From Flavobacterium aurantiibacter (GTDB taxonomy: Bacteria > Bacteroidota > Bacteroidia > Flavobacteriales > Flavobacteriaceae), in contig NZ_NOXX01000211.1 of NCBI RefSeq assembly GCF_002251775.1, positions 6,666 through 49,027 of the forward strand: DNA of 42,362 nt, read 5' to 3'. Each line of letters begins with the position of its first letter. The stretch's first letter is position 1. The position numbers and the translations under genes were made by a program. Positions 1-9,207 of the stretch are shown here, in pieces. Below the pieces are notes generated by a model. It was not told the origin of the DNA. It saw nothing but the letters and a program-made list of their open reading frames with translations, and searched no databases.

Positions 1-60
1 TAGAAAAATAGAAAAATAGAAAAAAGGGTGGAAAGCGAATCCCGAAAGCTATCGGGACCA
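1..60 (-). repeat. E0: truncated copy of the structured 3'-end element
   Basis: Read on the minus strand, this stretch has a left-box-like sequence (CGGGATTCGCTTTCCACCC) followed by a T-rich run that on the plus strand is three copies of TAGAAAAA (1-24). Bases 40-57 form an imperfect palindrome (TCCCGA, 6 nt, TCGGGA). The layout matches the left half of elements E1-E6, with the central stem starting at the window edge. The rest lies outside the window, so assignment rests on one box only. The following bases, 61-180, hold nothing I can identify. Confidence 0.4.
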
Positions 61-180
61 ACTTCTAAAAAAAGTCTTCAACAAGTTCAGTCACCAACGA
101 ATTGTGGGTTTGGGCGGGCAAAACGATACGTTAAACGGTGATTGAAACGAAGTCACTTTTTTAAAAGTAAATTCAATTTC

Positions 181-350
181 GGGTTAGGGATAGCAGCAGA
201 AATGAAAGTGCGCCGTGGGTAGTTTTTGCCGCTGGAAAACGGCGACCTCAGAAGCCGGTTTACGGAGTGCAAAAACACCCGTTCGGCGTGCTTGAATTGC
301 CGCGAATAGCCCGACGGCGCCGGAGGAACGACCCGCCGGAATCCCCAAAT
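181..350 (-). repeat. E1: structured 3'-end element behind the AraC gene
   Basis: On the minus strand this starts with TTTGGGGATTCC ten bases past the AraC stop codon and ends in GCTGCTATCCCTAACCC. The left box is CGGGCTATTCGC. The central stem pairs 269-288 with 211-229 (CGCCG, GGGT and GTTTTTGC blocks with small bulges). The apex is GGCTTCTGAGGTCGCC (plus-strand 241-256), matching 14 of 16 bases in E6. It is GC-rich compared with its surroundings. An open frame crosses it, but the sequence is explained by the element and I do not call a gene. Confidence 0.75.
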
Positions 351-359
351 TATTCTCAT

Positions 360-1217
360 TTAAATTTTTATCTGTGAAGGTGCGCAGCCAAACTGATTTT
401 TGAACGCTTTACTGAAGGCTGCTGTGTCGGCAAATCCGGTTAATAGAGCAACCTGACTTACTTTTTCGCCTTGCAACAAGAGTAGTTTGGCGTGTAGGAG
501 TCTTTTTTTGATGAGATACTGAAAAGGCGTTACCAAAAATGCGGATTTAAAACGGCGGATGAAATCGTATTTCGACATGCAAGCGAGTTGCGTAAGCTCG
601 GTTATGGTTATGACTTTCAAGAAGTTATCGTCGATATACATTTTTGCATTGAGCAAATTGCGGAATACGGTTTCGTTGACTAGTTGCTTTTTGTACCGCA
701 GCTTAGAAAACTGTTCGAAAATGATTGATTGGTCGCGTACGATACTTTCGCCGATGCTGTAGAACAGTTCGTGTGAGAGCAAGCTGTTTTGATTTTCGAC
801 CAGCAGCAGCCGCGAGAGCTTGTTTAATTGATCTCCGAGATGGGTGTGTTGTGCTTTATACTTGTTAATCAGGAATTTGTCGGATAGAATAAAGTTTCTG
901 AAGTCGGTGGTGTCGAAAATACTGTCGGTTATTTCGGTAATAATTTCCGGTGCAATATCGATGCAGAGTCCGACGGTTTGTTGATTTATGTGTACCTCGC
1001 TGTATTGGTTGTTGTTCCCGATAACGTATTCGCCTTGTTTTACGAGGAATTTCTTTCCGTTGATGACGTACGTTTTGGCTCCTGAAACCACGAATTTTGC
1101 AGCTATTTGATTGAAATGCGTACTACCTGCAAAATTATCAAAAGCAGATATTCGAATTTGGTTGTTTAGCGTGTCGCTATAAACGTGTTTGTTCATCGTT
1201 GTCGGATTACAAAACAT
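360..1217 (-). CDS. AraC-family transcriptional regulator
   Basis: This is a 285-residue DNA-binding regulator. The last ~95 residues carry the two helix-turn-helix units of the AraC/XylS family: a first helix pair around ITELTQLACMSKYDFIRRFK, and a second ending in VALLTGFADTAAFSKAFKNQFG, the usual signature. The N-terminal ~170 residues look like a cupin-type sensing domain, but no ligand can be read from the sequence. The start is uncertain: a second ATG at 1196 (MNKHVYS) lies seven codons in and is equally plausible. The gene stands alone, 90 nt downstream of the GNAT-like gene, and is followed directly by element E1. Its targets are unknown. Confidence 0.88.
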   Translation of the reverse strand: MFCNPTTMNKHVYSDTLNNQIRISAFDNFAGSTHFNQIAAKFVVSGAKTYVINGKKFLVKQGEYVIGNNNQYSEVHINQQTVGLCIDIAPEIITEITDSIFDTTDFRNFILSDKFLINKYKAQHTHLGDQLNKLSRLLLVENQNSLLSHELFYSIGESIVRDQSIIFEQFSKLRYKKQLVNETVFRNLLNAKMYIDDNFLKVITITELTQLACMSKYDFIRRFKSAFLVTPFQYLIKKRLLHAKLLLLQGEKVSQVALLTGFADTAAFSKAFKNQFGCAPSQIKI

Positions 1218-1307
1218 TAGTAGTTTATGTGCTAAAAATGTAACAGCATCTTGCCGTGAATCTGTATTTTTTCCGGATGAAAATCGGGTGGTTTTGGTTT
1301 TAAAACT

Positions 1308-2441
1308 TTACGTTTTTAAGTTTTCGAGTAGTATTGAAAACGTTTTTCTACGTGCAGTAACCTTAGGGTTGAAATTTCTCCAAAGTAAATGAATGGCTTG
1401 ATTTTCGGCTAGTTCCGGAGTTCGAATACAGCGTTCTACACCTTTTTTGATTACGGTGCGGTAAAACTCCGACATGATTAAGGCAGTTACTCCTTTATTT
1501 TGGTATTCTGGTGCTATGCCTATCAAGTAAAAAACAGCGTCTTTACTAGATTTTCTTGCCTTTAGTAAATGAAATATACCAAAAGGGAACAACTTTCCGT
1601 TTGCTTTTTGCAAAGCTTGAGCGTAGCCAGGCATAACAATCGCGAAAGCAATCATTTGGTTTTGGCTATTGAAAACAAACTTGATGTATTCTGGATTGAT
1701 GAACGAAATATACTTTTTCTTAAAAAATTCTTTCTGCCGCTCCGATACAGCTACAAACGACGCTAAATTTTTATACGACTCGTTAAACAAATCGAACATT
1801 TGATCTACATATGGCATGATGTCTGCCGTGCGGTCGAAATTTTTAGAATACACGCCGTAGCGTTTTTTAACCAATTCTTCGCCGCGATATAATGGTTCGG
1901 GATCTACGTCCTTGACGAGAAACGTACTTTCTATGTATTCTTTCTCTGTTTGGAAGCCAAGCTGCTCTAAATGTGTGATATAATACGGAGCGTTGTACCA
2001 AGTTACGGCAGTACCCAATTCATCGTAACCAAAAGTTAAGGCACCTACTTTATCGAGGTTTGAAAATCCGATGGGTCCTTCTACCATAGCAAGTTGGTGT
2101 TTTCGACCGAGTTCGTAAACTTTTTGCAACAAGGCTTTGGTGACTTCGATATCGTCGATGACATCAAACCAACCGAAGCGTACTTTCGATTTTTTCTGTT
2201 CGTTTACTTCTTGCCAATTGACGATCGCAGCCAAACGTCCAACGATTTCTTTTCCGCGGTAAGCGAGATAAAATTGCGCTTCTGCATGATCGAAAGCCGG
2301 ATTGTTTTTTTTGTCGAATGCCGCTAGTTCATCGTTTATTAAAGGTGGAACGAAGTAGGGATTATCGCGATACAATTTCATCGGAAATTTGACAAAATCA
2401 GTAAGCTCGCTTTTGCTTATCGCTTCTTTAACAGTAATCAT
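1308..2441 (-). CDS. GNAT-like acetyltransferase-fold protein
   Basis: This is a 377-residue cytoplasmic protein. The C-terminal half has a GNAT-like acetyl-CoA segment (GIAPEYQNKGVTALIMSEFYR, about residues 305-325), preceded by a beta-rich stretch. The N-terminal part (DNPYFVPPLINDELAAFD, then FYLAYRGKEIVGRLAAIVNW) also looks like a GNAT half, so two such folds may be present. I recall related Bacteroidota proteins sometimes carrying a 'GTP cyclohydrolase' label; nothing in this sequence supports that. It starts 5 nt after the transporter-like gene stops, so the two are probably co-transcribed. The substrate is unknown. Confidence 0.7.
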   Translation of the reverse strand: MITVKEAISKSELTDFVKFPMKLYRDNPYFVPPLINDELAAFDKKNNPAFDHAEAQFYLAYRGKEIVGRLAAIVNWQEVNEQKKSKVRFGWFDVIDDIEVTKALLQKVYELGRKHQLAMVEGPIGFSNLDKVGALTFGYDELGTAVTWYNAPYYITHLEQLGFQTEKEYIESTFLVKDVDPEPLYRGEELVKKRYGVYSKNFDRTADIMPYVDQMFDLFNESYKNLASFVAVSERQKEFFKKKYISFINPEYIKFVFNSQNQMIAFAIVMPGYAQALQKANGKLFPFGIFHLLKARKSSKDAVFYLIGIAPEYQNKGVTALIMSEFYRTVIKKGVERCIRTPELAENQAIHLLWRNFNPKVTARRKTFSILLENLKT

Positions 2442-2446
2442 AGGTG

Positions 2447-3409
2447 CTATTTAGTTCCAGTGGGTTGAGGTACAGTTTTTTCACCTTTTTTTCCCTTCTT
2501 TTTCTTTTTCTTTTTTCCTTTTTTGTCCTTGTCTTTATCTTTTCCAGATCGAATCAGAACCGGTTTGTAGTTGTCGTCAAAACGCCAAGCAATACCAACA
2601 CTCGCATAGAATACAGTCGGTGTATCTTTTAGATTAGCGGTAATTGAACCATCTAATTGTATATTTTCCTTCACTAAATAGGCAGCACCGCTTCGAAACA
2701 GTACGTCGGCGTAGAAGTCGCTACTGTAAATCTGACTTTCGAGAAATCCGCTCCACTTTTCTGAAAATCCGCGTGTAAGAGTAATTACGCCGCCAAGCGA
2801 TGGATAATCGGTAGTTACTTTATCAGCGATGATATTGGTAACTAAAACCAAGCCGCCACTGAATTGATTTTGTGTGATTACCATAAGTTTTGGCGAAATA
2901 ATGGGGTCCGATTCGAAAGTATACGGATTGTCGAAGTTCAAATTAACACCACCATACACCGCTACGGCCGGGATTAACTGCCGCCATTTGAATTTATATT
3001 TAGCTTTCCAACTTTTAACGTTCGGCTTTTCCTCGTAGTTTTTGTAGGGATCGTACAACAGGTATTTCGCACCAATGATGGTCGATTTCAACGAGCGTCG
3101 GTTTTCAGTTCCAAACGGCGTGACAAATTGATCGCCTTGGTATTGTGTTTCGAAAATCCCTTCTAATTCTTCCTTGTAAATTCCCCAGCGTAAAACCGCT
3201 TCCAGACCCAAACCTGTAGAGGTTGTTTGTAATAAATTGTGTTCTTCTCGAAAAAAATACGTGCCACCTTCGGCTTGAACAACCGATTTACCGACAGAAA
3301 ATGCTGCCATCGATTTTCCAGGACGGTTTGAGTTTATGACATCAGTAAATTGTCCGTGAGCGAGAACAACTGTTAAAAGGGCAAGAAGGAGCAGACGGTT
3401 TCTAAGCAT
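2447..3409 (-). CDS. Outer-membrane transporter-like protein (phenol MetA-pathway family)
   Basis: This is a 320-residue exported protein. The chosen start (MLRNRLLLLALLTVVLAHGQ) gives a clean signal peptide ending in HGQ, and a TACTTTTG -7 box lies 24 nt upstream; a start 36 nt further out would place the box inside the gene. The mature part alternates short hydrophobic and polar strands, as in a beta barrel, and opens with FTDVINSNRPGKSMAAFSVG, resembling the Phenol_MetA_deg/transporter family. The last ~35 residues are a lysine-rich tail (KDKDKDKKGKKKKKKKGKKG). It probably heads an operon with the GNAT-like gene. The substrate cannot be inferred. Confidence 0.65.
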   Translation of the reverse strand: MLRNRLLLLALLTVVLAHGQFTDVINSNRPGKSMAAFSVGKSVVQAEGGTYFFREEHNLLQTTSTGLGLEAVLRWGIYKEELEGIFETQYQGDQFVTPFGTENRRSLKSTIIGAKYLLYDPYKNYEEKPNVKSWKAKYKFKWRQLIPAVAVYGGVNLNFDNPYTFESDPIISPKLMVITQNQFSGGLVLVTNIIADKVTTDYPSLGGVITLTRGFSEKWSGFLESQIYSSDFYADVLFRSGAAYLVKENIQLDGSITANLKDTPTVFYASVGIAWRFDDNYKPVLIRSGKDKDKDKKGKKKKKKKGKKGEKTVPQPTGTK

Positions 3410-3433
3410 GAGACCTTTGTTTAAGCGTAGTTT

Positions 3434-3441
3434 CAAAAGTA
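3434..3441 (-). promoter_or_regulatory. Putative -7 box (TACTTTTG) of the transporter-like gene
   Basis: The minus strand reads TACTTTTG, a full match to the Bacteroidota TAnnTTTG element, 24 nt before the chosen ATG. I see no clear TTG at the -33 position. Confidence 0.5.
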
Positions 3442-3521
3442 TCATTTTTATTATTTATTTAAGAAGTAAAAGGAGAGATAAATTTTGCGATTGTTTAATT
3501 TTGTCGTATATATTCAAGCGT

Positions 3522-3782
3522 ATGGAAACCGCCTCTTTTACTGGTTTTATTAAAACCCTATTTTGGATCGTTGTATTTTATTATGCGTTTCGACTCATCG
3601 TTCGTTTGCTTTTACCTTATGCAATGAAAAAAGTAGTTGAAAAAGCGGCAACGCAATTCCAAAACCAACAACAAGCGTATCAGCAACAACAGCAAACGTA
3701 TCAAAATCAGGCGCAATCCAACCAGAAACCGCGCGAAACCAAAAAGGTAGGGGAGTATGTAGACTTTGAGGAAATTGACTAA
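3522..3782 (+). CDS. DUF4834-like small membrane protein
   Basis: This is an 86-residue protein with one membrane segment (about residues 8-28, GFIKTLFWIVVFYYAFRLIVRLLL), then a basic helix, a glutamine-rich stretch (QNQQQAYQQQQQTYQNQAQSNQ) and an acidic end, VGEYVDFEEID. That order matches the small DUF4834 family of Flavobacteriia, whose function is not known to me. The frame stays open upstream, but the internal ATG at 3522 is the better start because it places the membrane helix at the N terminus. It precedes the YfhO gene by 53 nt and may share its transcript. Confidence 0.7.
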   Translation: METASFTGFIKTLFWIVVFYYAFRLIVRLLLPYAMKKVVEKAATQFQNQQQAYQQQQQTYQNQAQSNQKPRETKKVGEYVDFEEID

Positions 3783-3835
3783 GTTTGCCTGACAATTTTC
3801 CGACCTGCTAAGGTTCAGTAAACGCTGAAAACTAC

Positions 3836-6325
3836 ATGAAAATACTTCAAAAATTCGTTCCGCATTTTATTGCGCTCTTGTTCTTTGTTATAGCCGCACT
3901 TATTTATTGTTATCCCGTCTTGCAACGAAAAACCGTATACCAATCGGATATCGTTCAATATACCGGAATGGCTAAAGAACAAAACGATTTTCGAGCCACC
4001 AACGACCAAGAACCTTACTGGACAAACGCTGCTTTTGGCGGAATGCCTACCTATCAGCTCGGCGCCAATTATCCGCATAATTACGTAAAGAAATTAGATT
4101 CAGTTATCCGATTTTTACCGCGACCAGCAGACTACATTTTTCTCTACTTTTTAGGATTTTACACCTTAATTGTTGCATTGGGAATCGATTACCGCAAAGG
4201 CATCATCGGTGCGTTAGCGTTCGGATTTTCAACCTATTTAATCGTAATTCTCAATGTGGGTCACAACGCAAAAGCGCATGCCATTGCTTACATGCCGCTC
4301 GTGCTCGCTGGACTAATTTGGGTATTTCGCGGAAAACGTACACTCGGATTTGTTGTAAGCACTTTGGCTATCGCACTCGAGATTAACGCGAACCACTTCC
4401 AGATGACGTATTATCTGCTGTTTTTGCTGGCAGCGGTGGCAATCTACTACATTTACGAATTCGCTAAACAAAAGGAATACAAACCCCTGTTCATCAATTT
4501 CGGAATTCTTTTAGGTGCTGGGATCTTAGCCCTTGGCGCCAATGCAGCTGGCGTGTTGGCTACTGCAGAATACACCGATTGGAGTATACGTGGAAAAAGC
4601 GAACTCACTTTTAAAGCCGAAGGATCCAAGAATACTTCGGACGCGGCTATGGAGTATGAATACATCACCGAATACAGTTACGGTATCGGCGAGAGTTTAA
4701 ATTTAATTGTTCCACGATTGTTCGGCGGCAGCAATAGTGAATCTTTAGACGAAAATTCGGCAGTTGTCGACCAGCTTCAAAAAACACAAATAGCCGAAAA
4801 TCAATACATTCCAAAAGAACAAGCGATTGAGTATGCCAAAGAAGGAATGCCAACGTATTGGGGCGATCAACCAATTGTGGCAGCACCGGCCTATATCGGC
4901 GTTACCGTTTTCTTTTTGGCATTACTTGCCTTGTACTACGATCAACGTAAGATCAAATACGCTTTTTTAGCTGCATCTTTGCTTAGTTTGTTCTTATCAT
5001 GGGGAAAAAACCTGGATTTTCTTACCCGCTTTTTTGTCGATTATGTTCCGTTGTACGACAAGTTTAGAGCAGTTTCTTCCATCCAAGTGGTGCTAGAATT
5101 ATGTATGCCTTTACTCGCAGTAATGGGCTTACAAACCTTTTGGAAACTCGATGCGGCGCAGCAGCAAAAAGCAGTTATTAAAACCGGCGGAACCGTTTTG
5201 GCTATTTTATTGCTCATCTTTGGTGGCAAGTACTTTTTGGAATTCACTACCGTTAAAGACGACGAGCTGGTGACGCAATTAGGCGCTGAGATTGTGGCTG
5301 CCTTACGCAAAGACCGAGAAGCCATGTACACCACCGATACGCTAAAAGCCATCGGATTAACGGCAGTCCTTGCAGGAATTTTGTGGCTCTTTGTGAAGCA
5401 AAAGTTGAAATCGGCTACCGCACTTTCTTTAATTGGATTGCTGATTTTAGTCGATTTAATTTCGGTAGACAAACGTTATTTAAACGCCGATAATTTTGTT
5501 CCGGGAATCAAAATGCGCGAGCCTTTCGAGCGTACTTCAGCCGACTCAGAGATTTTAGCCGATAGCACCGTTTTTAGAGTTTACGACATTCAAGGACGTT
5601 TAAATGCACGAGCATCTTATTTCCATAAATCGGTGGGTGGCTATTCGGCGGTGCGACCGCGTCGTTACGATCAATTGTTTGAATTTGGTGTAGAGCGCGA
5701 TTTGCAAAAATGGGCATCGCAAATAAATCCAGAAACAGGTTTGTTGGGCATCGATTATCCGGTGTTGAGTGCGCTAAACGTAAAATACGTTTTGATTCCG
5801 ACAGAACAAGGCGAAGTTGTAGTCGGAAATCCGTTTGCCTACGGAAATGCTTGGTTTGTGAAGTCGATTGTTCCTGCAAAATCGGCCGACGAAGAGTTTA
5901 GAGCTACGCTGAATTCCAATCTGCGCCAAACCGCCATTTTAGCGAGTTCTGATGCGAAAGCTCTTGCTGGGAAAACCATTTCGGCCGACAGTCTGTCGCA
6001 AATCCGTTTAACTTCCGCGAAAGCTTATACACCAAATAAAATCACGTACCAATCGAATAACGCAAGCGACGGATTTGCCGTTTTTTCCGAATCGTTTTAC
6101 AAAGACGGCTGGACAGCAAAGATCGATGGAAAAGAAGCACCGATTTACCGTGCTAATTATGTGTTACGCGGATTGTTTATTCCAAAAGGTGCCCACCAAA
6201 TTACTTTTGAGTTCAAACCAAAAGTGGTTGAAACCGGCGGAACGATTTCGCTAATAAGCACAATCATCCTGCTCTTGATTTTGGGAATCGTAGGATTCAA
6301 ATACGCTAAAGAATCAAAAAAGTAA
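3836..6325 (+). CDS. YfhO-family polytopic membrane protein
   Basis: This 829-residue inner-membrane protein has an N-terminal helix (residues 10-30) followed by a loop with FGGMPTYQLGANYPHN, about a dozen membrane segments, a soluble stretch (about 520-790) and a final helix (about 795-818). The arrangement and the end (FAVFSESFYKDGWTAKIDGKEA) fit the YfhO family, a GT-C-like group linked in other bacteria to glycosylation of wall or surface polymers. It is 4 nt from the glycosyltransferase gene and heads a three-gene glycan cluster, which supports a role in cell-surface sugar transfer. The sugar and acceptor are not known. Confidence 0.88.
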   Translation: MKILQKFVPHFIALLFFVIAALIYCYPVLQRKTVYQSDIVQYTGMAKEQNDFRATNDQEPYWTNAAFGGMPTYQLGANYPHNYVKKLDSVIRFLPRPADYIFLYFLGFYTLIVALGIDYRKGIIGALAFGFSTYLIVILNVGHNAKAHAIAYMPLVLAGLIWVFRGKRTLGFVVSTLAIALEINANHFQMTYYLLFLLAAVAIYYIYEFAKQKEYKPLFINFGILLGAGILALGANAAGVLATAEYTDWSIRGKSELTFKAEGSKNTSDAAMEYEYITEYSYGIGESLNLIVPRLFGGSNSESLDENSAVVDQLQKTQIAENQYIPKEQAIEYAKEGMPTYWGDQPIVAAPAYIGVTVFFLALLALYYDQRKIKYAFLAASLLSLFLSWGKNLDFLTRFFVDYVPLYDKFRAVSSIQVVLELCMPLLAVMGLQTFWKLDAAQQQKAVIKTGGTVLAILLLIFGGKYFLEFTTVKDDELVTQLGAEIVAALRKDREAMYTTDTLKAIGLTAVLAGILWLFVKQKLKSATALSLIGLLILVDLISVDKRYLNADNFVPGIKMREPFERTSADSEILADSTVFRVYDIQGRLNARASYFHKSVGGYSAVRPRRYDQLFEFGVERDLQKWASQINPETGLLGIDYPVLSALNVKYVLIPTEQGEVVVGNPFAYGNAWFVKSIVPAKSADEEFRATLNSNLRQTAILASSDAKALAGKTISADSLSQIRLTSAKAYTPNKITYQSNNASDGFAVFSESFYKDGWTAKIDGKEAPIYRANYVLRGLFIPKGAHQITFEFKPKVVETGGTISLISTIILLLILGIVGFKYAKESKK

Positions 6326-6329
6326 ACTT

Positions 6330-7628
6330 ATGAGCGCGCAGCGAAAAGTACTAATCGTTGCTTATTACTGGCCGCCTGCGGGAGGGCCTGGCGTTCAGCG
6401 TTGGTTAAAGTTTGCGACTTACTTACGCGAATTTGGTTACGAACCTATATTGTACGTGCCCGATAATCCTACATATCCGATTATCGACTCCGGCTTGTTG
6501 GATGAAGTTCCGCACGATATTCGCGTCGTTAAGAAGGCAATTTCCGAGCCGTACAAATTTGCAGCTTGGTTTTCTTTAAAGCGTACCCGAAAAATAAGTA
6601 GCGGCCTTATCCCCAAAAAGCAATCGCTGAAAGACAAGATTTTATTGTGGATTCGCGGAAACTTATTCATTCCCGATGCACGTGTTTTGTGGGTAAAACC
6701 CTCGGTAGAATTTCTCGAACAATTTATTCAAGAAGAACATATTAAGCTAGTAATTACAACCGGACCGCCGCATTCGTTACATCTGATCGGAGCAAAACTA
6801 AAAGAGCGTAAACCCAATGTAACGTGGATGGCCGATTTTCGCGATCCGTGGACTACCATTGGTTATCACAAAGATTTATTACTCACCTCTTGGGCAGCTA
6901 ACAAACACAAAAAACTAGAAAAGTACGTGCTCGATACCGCCGACCATTTGTTGGTAACGAGTTCGGGAACAAAAACAGAGTTTCAAGCTGTTACAAAAAC
7001 ACCTATCTCGTTTATAACCAATGGTTTTGATTCGTATGAAATACAGCGAATTCCGTTAGATGAAAAGTTTAGTATGGCACACATCGGTTCGTTCTTAGCC
7101 GATCGAAATCCAGAAATTCTTTGGCAAGTCTTAGCCGAGCTTATTCAAGAAAACGCAGCTTTTGAAAAAGCATTCGAGCTAAAAATCATCGGCGCGGTAT
7201 CGCCAATTGTTGTCGAAAGCATCAAGAAAAATAAGCTCGCCGACTACGTAACGCTACTGGGCTATCTGCCACATCTCGAAGCAGTTAAACAGCAACGCGC
7301 CTCGCAAGTATTGCTCCTTATCGAAATCGACCGTCCTGAAAGTAAAGTTATTATTCCTGGTAAGCTTTTCGAATATTTAGCCGCACAGCGTCCGATTTTA
7401 GCCATCGGACCCGAAGGCGCCGATTTTCGCTCGATACTTGATGACGCCTCCGCCGGCCGATTTTTTAATTATTCGAACAAACAAGCACTTAAAGAATACA
7501 TACAATCCCTTTTTTCCGACTTTCAAGCTGGTAAGTTATTTGTAGAAACAAAAGATATTGAGCAATTTAGCAGAAAATCGCTTACTAAAAAACTCGCAGC
7601 TTTGCTCGATACGTTATGGGAATCGTAA
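6330..7628 (+). CDS. Glycosyltransferase, family 4-like
   Basis: This 432-residue cytoplasmic GT-B enzyme probably transfers a nucleotide-sugar-derived sugar to a surface glycan. The N-terminal Rossmann half begins KVLIVAYYWPPAGGPGVQRW, the usual opening with a glycine-rich loop. The C-terminal half contains the acidic donor-site segment IEIDRPESKVIIPGKLFEYLAAQRPILAIGPEG, where ESK...PGKLFEYL corresponds to the E-x7-E region of GT4 enzymes. Its last 13 nt overlap the flippase gene, implying translational coupling. Linkage and donor specificity cannot be read from the sequence. Confidence 0.88.
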   Translation: MSAQRKVLIVAYYWPPAGGPGVQRWLKFATYLREFGYEPILYVPDNPTYPIIDSGLLDEVPHDIRVVKKAISEPYKFAAWFSLKRTRKISSGLIPKKQSLKDKILLWIRGNLFIPDARVLWVKPSVEFLEQFIQEEHIKLVITTGPPHSLHLIGAKLKERKPNVTWMADFRDPWTTIGYHKDLLLTSWAANKHKKLEKYVLDTADHLLVTSSGTKTEFQAVTKTPISFITNGFDSYEIQRIPLDEKFSMAHIGSFLADRNPEILWQVLAELIQENAAFEKAFELKIIGAVSPIVVESIKKNKLADYVTLLGYLPHLEAVKQQRASQVLLLIEIDRPESKVIIPGKLFEYLAAQRPILAIGPEGADFRSILDDASAGRFFNYSNKQALKEYIQSLFSDFQAGKLFVETKDIEQFSRKSLTKKLAALLDTLWES

Positions 7629-9079
7629 TTAAACAGTCGTCCGGGAATTTTGTCATTACCTATTTCGGTTTTGCTATTGGCGCTGTAAATGCGTTGTTTC
7701 TCTACACCAATTTTCTAGATCAAGAGTATTACGGTTACACGCAGTATTTATTGTCGGCAGCAAACATTTTAATGCCTTTTATGGCATTTGGCGTGCATTC
7801 GAGTTTGATTCGCTTTTTTAGTCGCTGTACTTCTGAAAAGGAAAAAGACCAATTGCTGAGTTTTGTAGTCCTGTTGCCCTTGCTTATCAGTTCGATTGTG
7901 GCAGTGCTTTACGGCTTTTTCAGCGAAGCTTTTGTTACGCATTTTTTGAGTCCGAACATGGATGTTTCTAAATACCTCTGGATGATTCCCGTCGTCGGAC
8001 TCGCCATGGCCTATTTCGAGATTTTTTATGCCTATGCAAAAGTTCATTTGCGTTCAAACCTCGGGAATTTCCTCAGTGAAGTTTTAGTGCGCTTGCTGGC
8101 CATGCTTCTTTTAATCGGCGTGCATTATAATTGGCTTTCCACCGAACAGTTTCTCTACGGATTAGTTATAGCGTACGTTCTACAAACCGTGTGCATGTTT
8201 GTTTATGCCGTGTCGATGCGGCCGTTGCGCTTCCGAATCGGATTTCCACACAACCGAAACGAGATTTTACAGTTTTCGGCATTTATTATCGTTTCAGGAA
8301 GCATCGCCACGCTGCTTATAGATCTCGATAAACTCATGATTCCACGTTTTAGCTCGCCAGAAGCAGTTGCTATTTATGGCGTTGCAGGTTTTATTTCCAC
8401 CGTTATTGCAGTTCCGGCGCGCGCCATGAATCATATCACGTATCCGCTTACGGCGCAATTAATCGGTGCTGAAAAATGGGACGAGCTTCGCAGCCTGTAC
8501 AAAAAGAGTGCACTCACTTTACAAATCATTGGCGGATTGGTTTTGTTAGGTATATTTCTAAATATCAATCAATTATATTTAATTATCCCAGCAGGATACG
8601 AAACCGGATATTGGTCGGTGATCTTAGTCGGATTAGCAAAATTCTACGACGTGATTTTAGGAAATAATAACGCCATTTTGGTAAACACGAAACATTATAA
8701 ATGGGCTTTAGCTTTCGGAATGGGGGTAGTTGTACTTATGATCTTTTTTAACCTTTGGCTCATCCCCATTTATGGCATAACCGGTGCTGCACTTGCAACC
8801 TTACTCAGTGTAGCTATCTACAATACGGTAAAGTTACTTTTTGTTGTGCGTAAGTTACAGATGTCGCCGTTCTCCACAGCCACAATCAAAAGCTTTGCAA
8901 TTATCGGAGTAACTTTTGCACTGTTTTTCGGTTGGGATTTCAAATTCCATCCAGTTATAAACATTTGCTGTAAGTCGGCAATGATCACGGTTTTCTACGT
9001 TTTTGTAGTACTTCGCTGGAACGTATCTCCTGAAATTTCGGCGGCCTTTAACGGATTTCTCCACAAATTTAAAAAGTGA
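7616..9079 (+). CDS. Polysaccharide flippase (Wzx-like, MOP superfamily)
   Basis: This 487-residue protein has about 12-14 membrane helices with short loops, the profile of MOP-superfamily lipid-linked oligosaccharide flippases. The first helix begins VITYFGFAIGAVNALFLYTNFL and is followed by the usual YGYTQYLLSAANILMPFMAFGV pair. It would move an undecaprenyl-linked glycan across the inner membrane, possibly one built by the glycosyltransferase encoded just upstream. The start overlaps that gene by 13 nt. Element E2 begins right after its stop codon. Confidence 0.88.
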   Translation: MGIVIKQSSGNFVITYFGFAIGAVNALFLYTNFLDQEYYGYTQYLLSAANILMPFMAFGVHSSLIRFFSRCTSEKEKDQLLSFVVLLPLLISSIVAVLYGFFSEAFVTHFLSPNMDVSKYLWMIPVVGLAMAYFEIFYAYAKVHLRSNLGNFLSEVLVRLLAMLLLIGVHYNWLSTEQFLYGLVIAYVLQTVCMFVYAVSMRPLRFRIGFPHNRNEILQFSAFIIVSGSIATLLIDLDKLMIPRFSSPEAVAIYGVAGFISTVIAVPARAMNHITYPLTAQLIGAEKWDELRSLYKKSALTLQIIGGLVLLGIFLNINQLYLIIPAGYETGYWSVILVGLAKFYDVILGNNNAILVNTKHYKWALAFGMGVVVLMIFFNLWLIPIYGITGAALATLLSVAIYNTVKLLFVVRKLQMSPFSTATIKSFAIIGVTFALFFGWDFKFHPVINICCKSAMITVFYVFVVLRWNVSPEISAAFNGFLHKFKK

Positions 9080-9080
9080 T

Positions 9081-9207
9081 TTTTTTGGGCAATACGCGGC
9101 AAAAGTGCTTTGTCAATAACGAGCAAACCGCCGCGCCCGGGCTGTCCGCTGTATCTTTTAGTTCCGCTTCGCTCCACTAAAAGGATATCGCTTCCATCCC
9201 TATTGCG
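9081..9207 (+). repeat. E2: structured 3'-end element behind the flippase gene
   Basis: This copy begins TTTTTTGGGCAATACGCGG within a few bases of the flippase stop and ends CGCTTCCATCCCTATTGCG. GCAATA in the head pairs with TATTGC in the tail. The left box is CGGGCTGTCCGC and the right box TCGCTTCCATCCC. The central stem pairs 9152-9162 (TATCTTTTAGT) with 9176-9187 (ACTAAAAGGATA) around a 13-nt loop. It is the shortest whole copy and the only one lying between two genes of the same direction. The rest of the gap to 9405 shows nothing but a possible -7 box. Confidence 0.8.

Noticed and set aside
1..24. TAGAAAAA tandem repeat as a stand-alone microsatellite
   Set aside because: Only three copies occur, and it forms the T-rich stem side of the truncated element E0.
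153..359. A 68-codon open frame in the minus-strand region behind AraC
   Set aside because: It lies across element E1, whose boxes, stems and apex explain the sequence; the translation resembles no protein.
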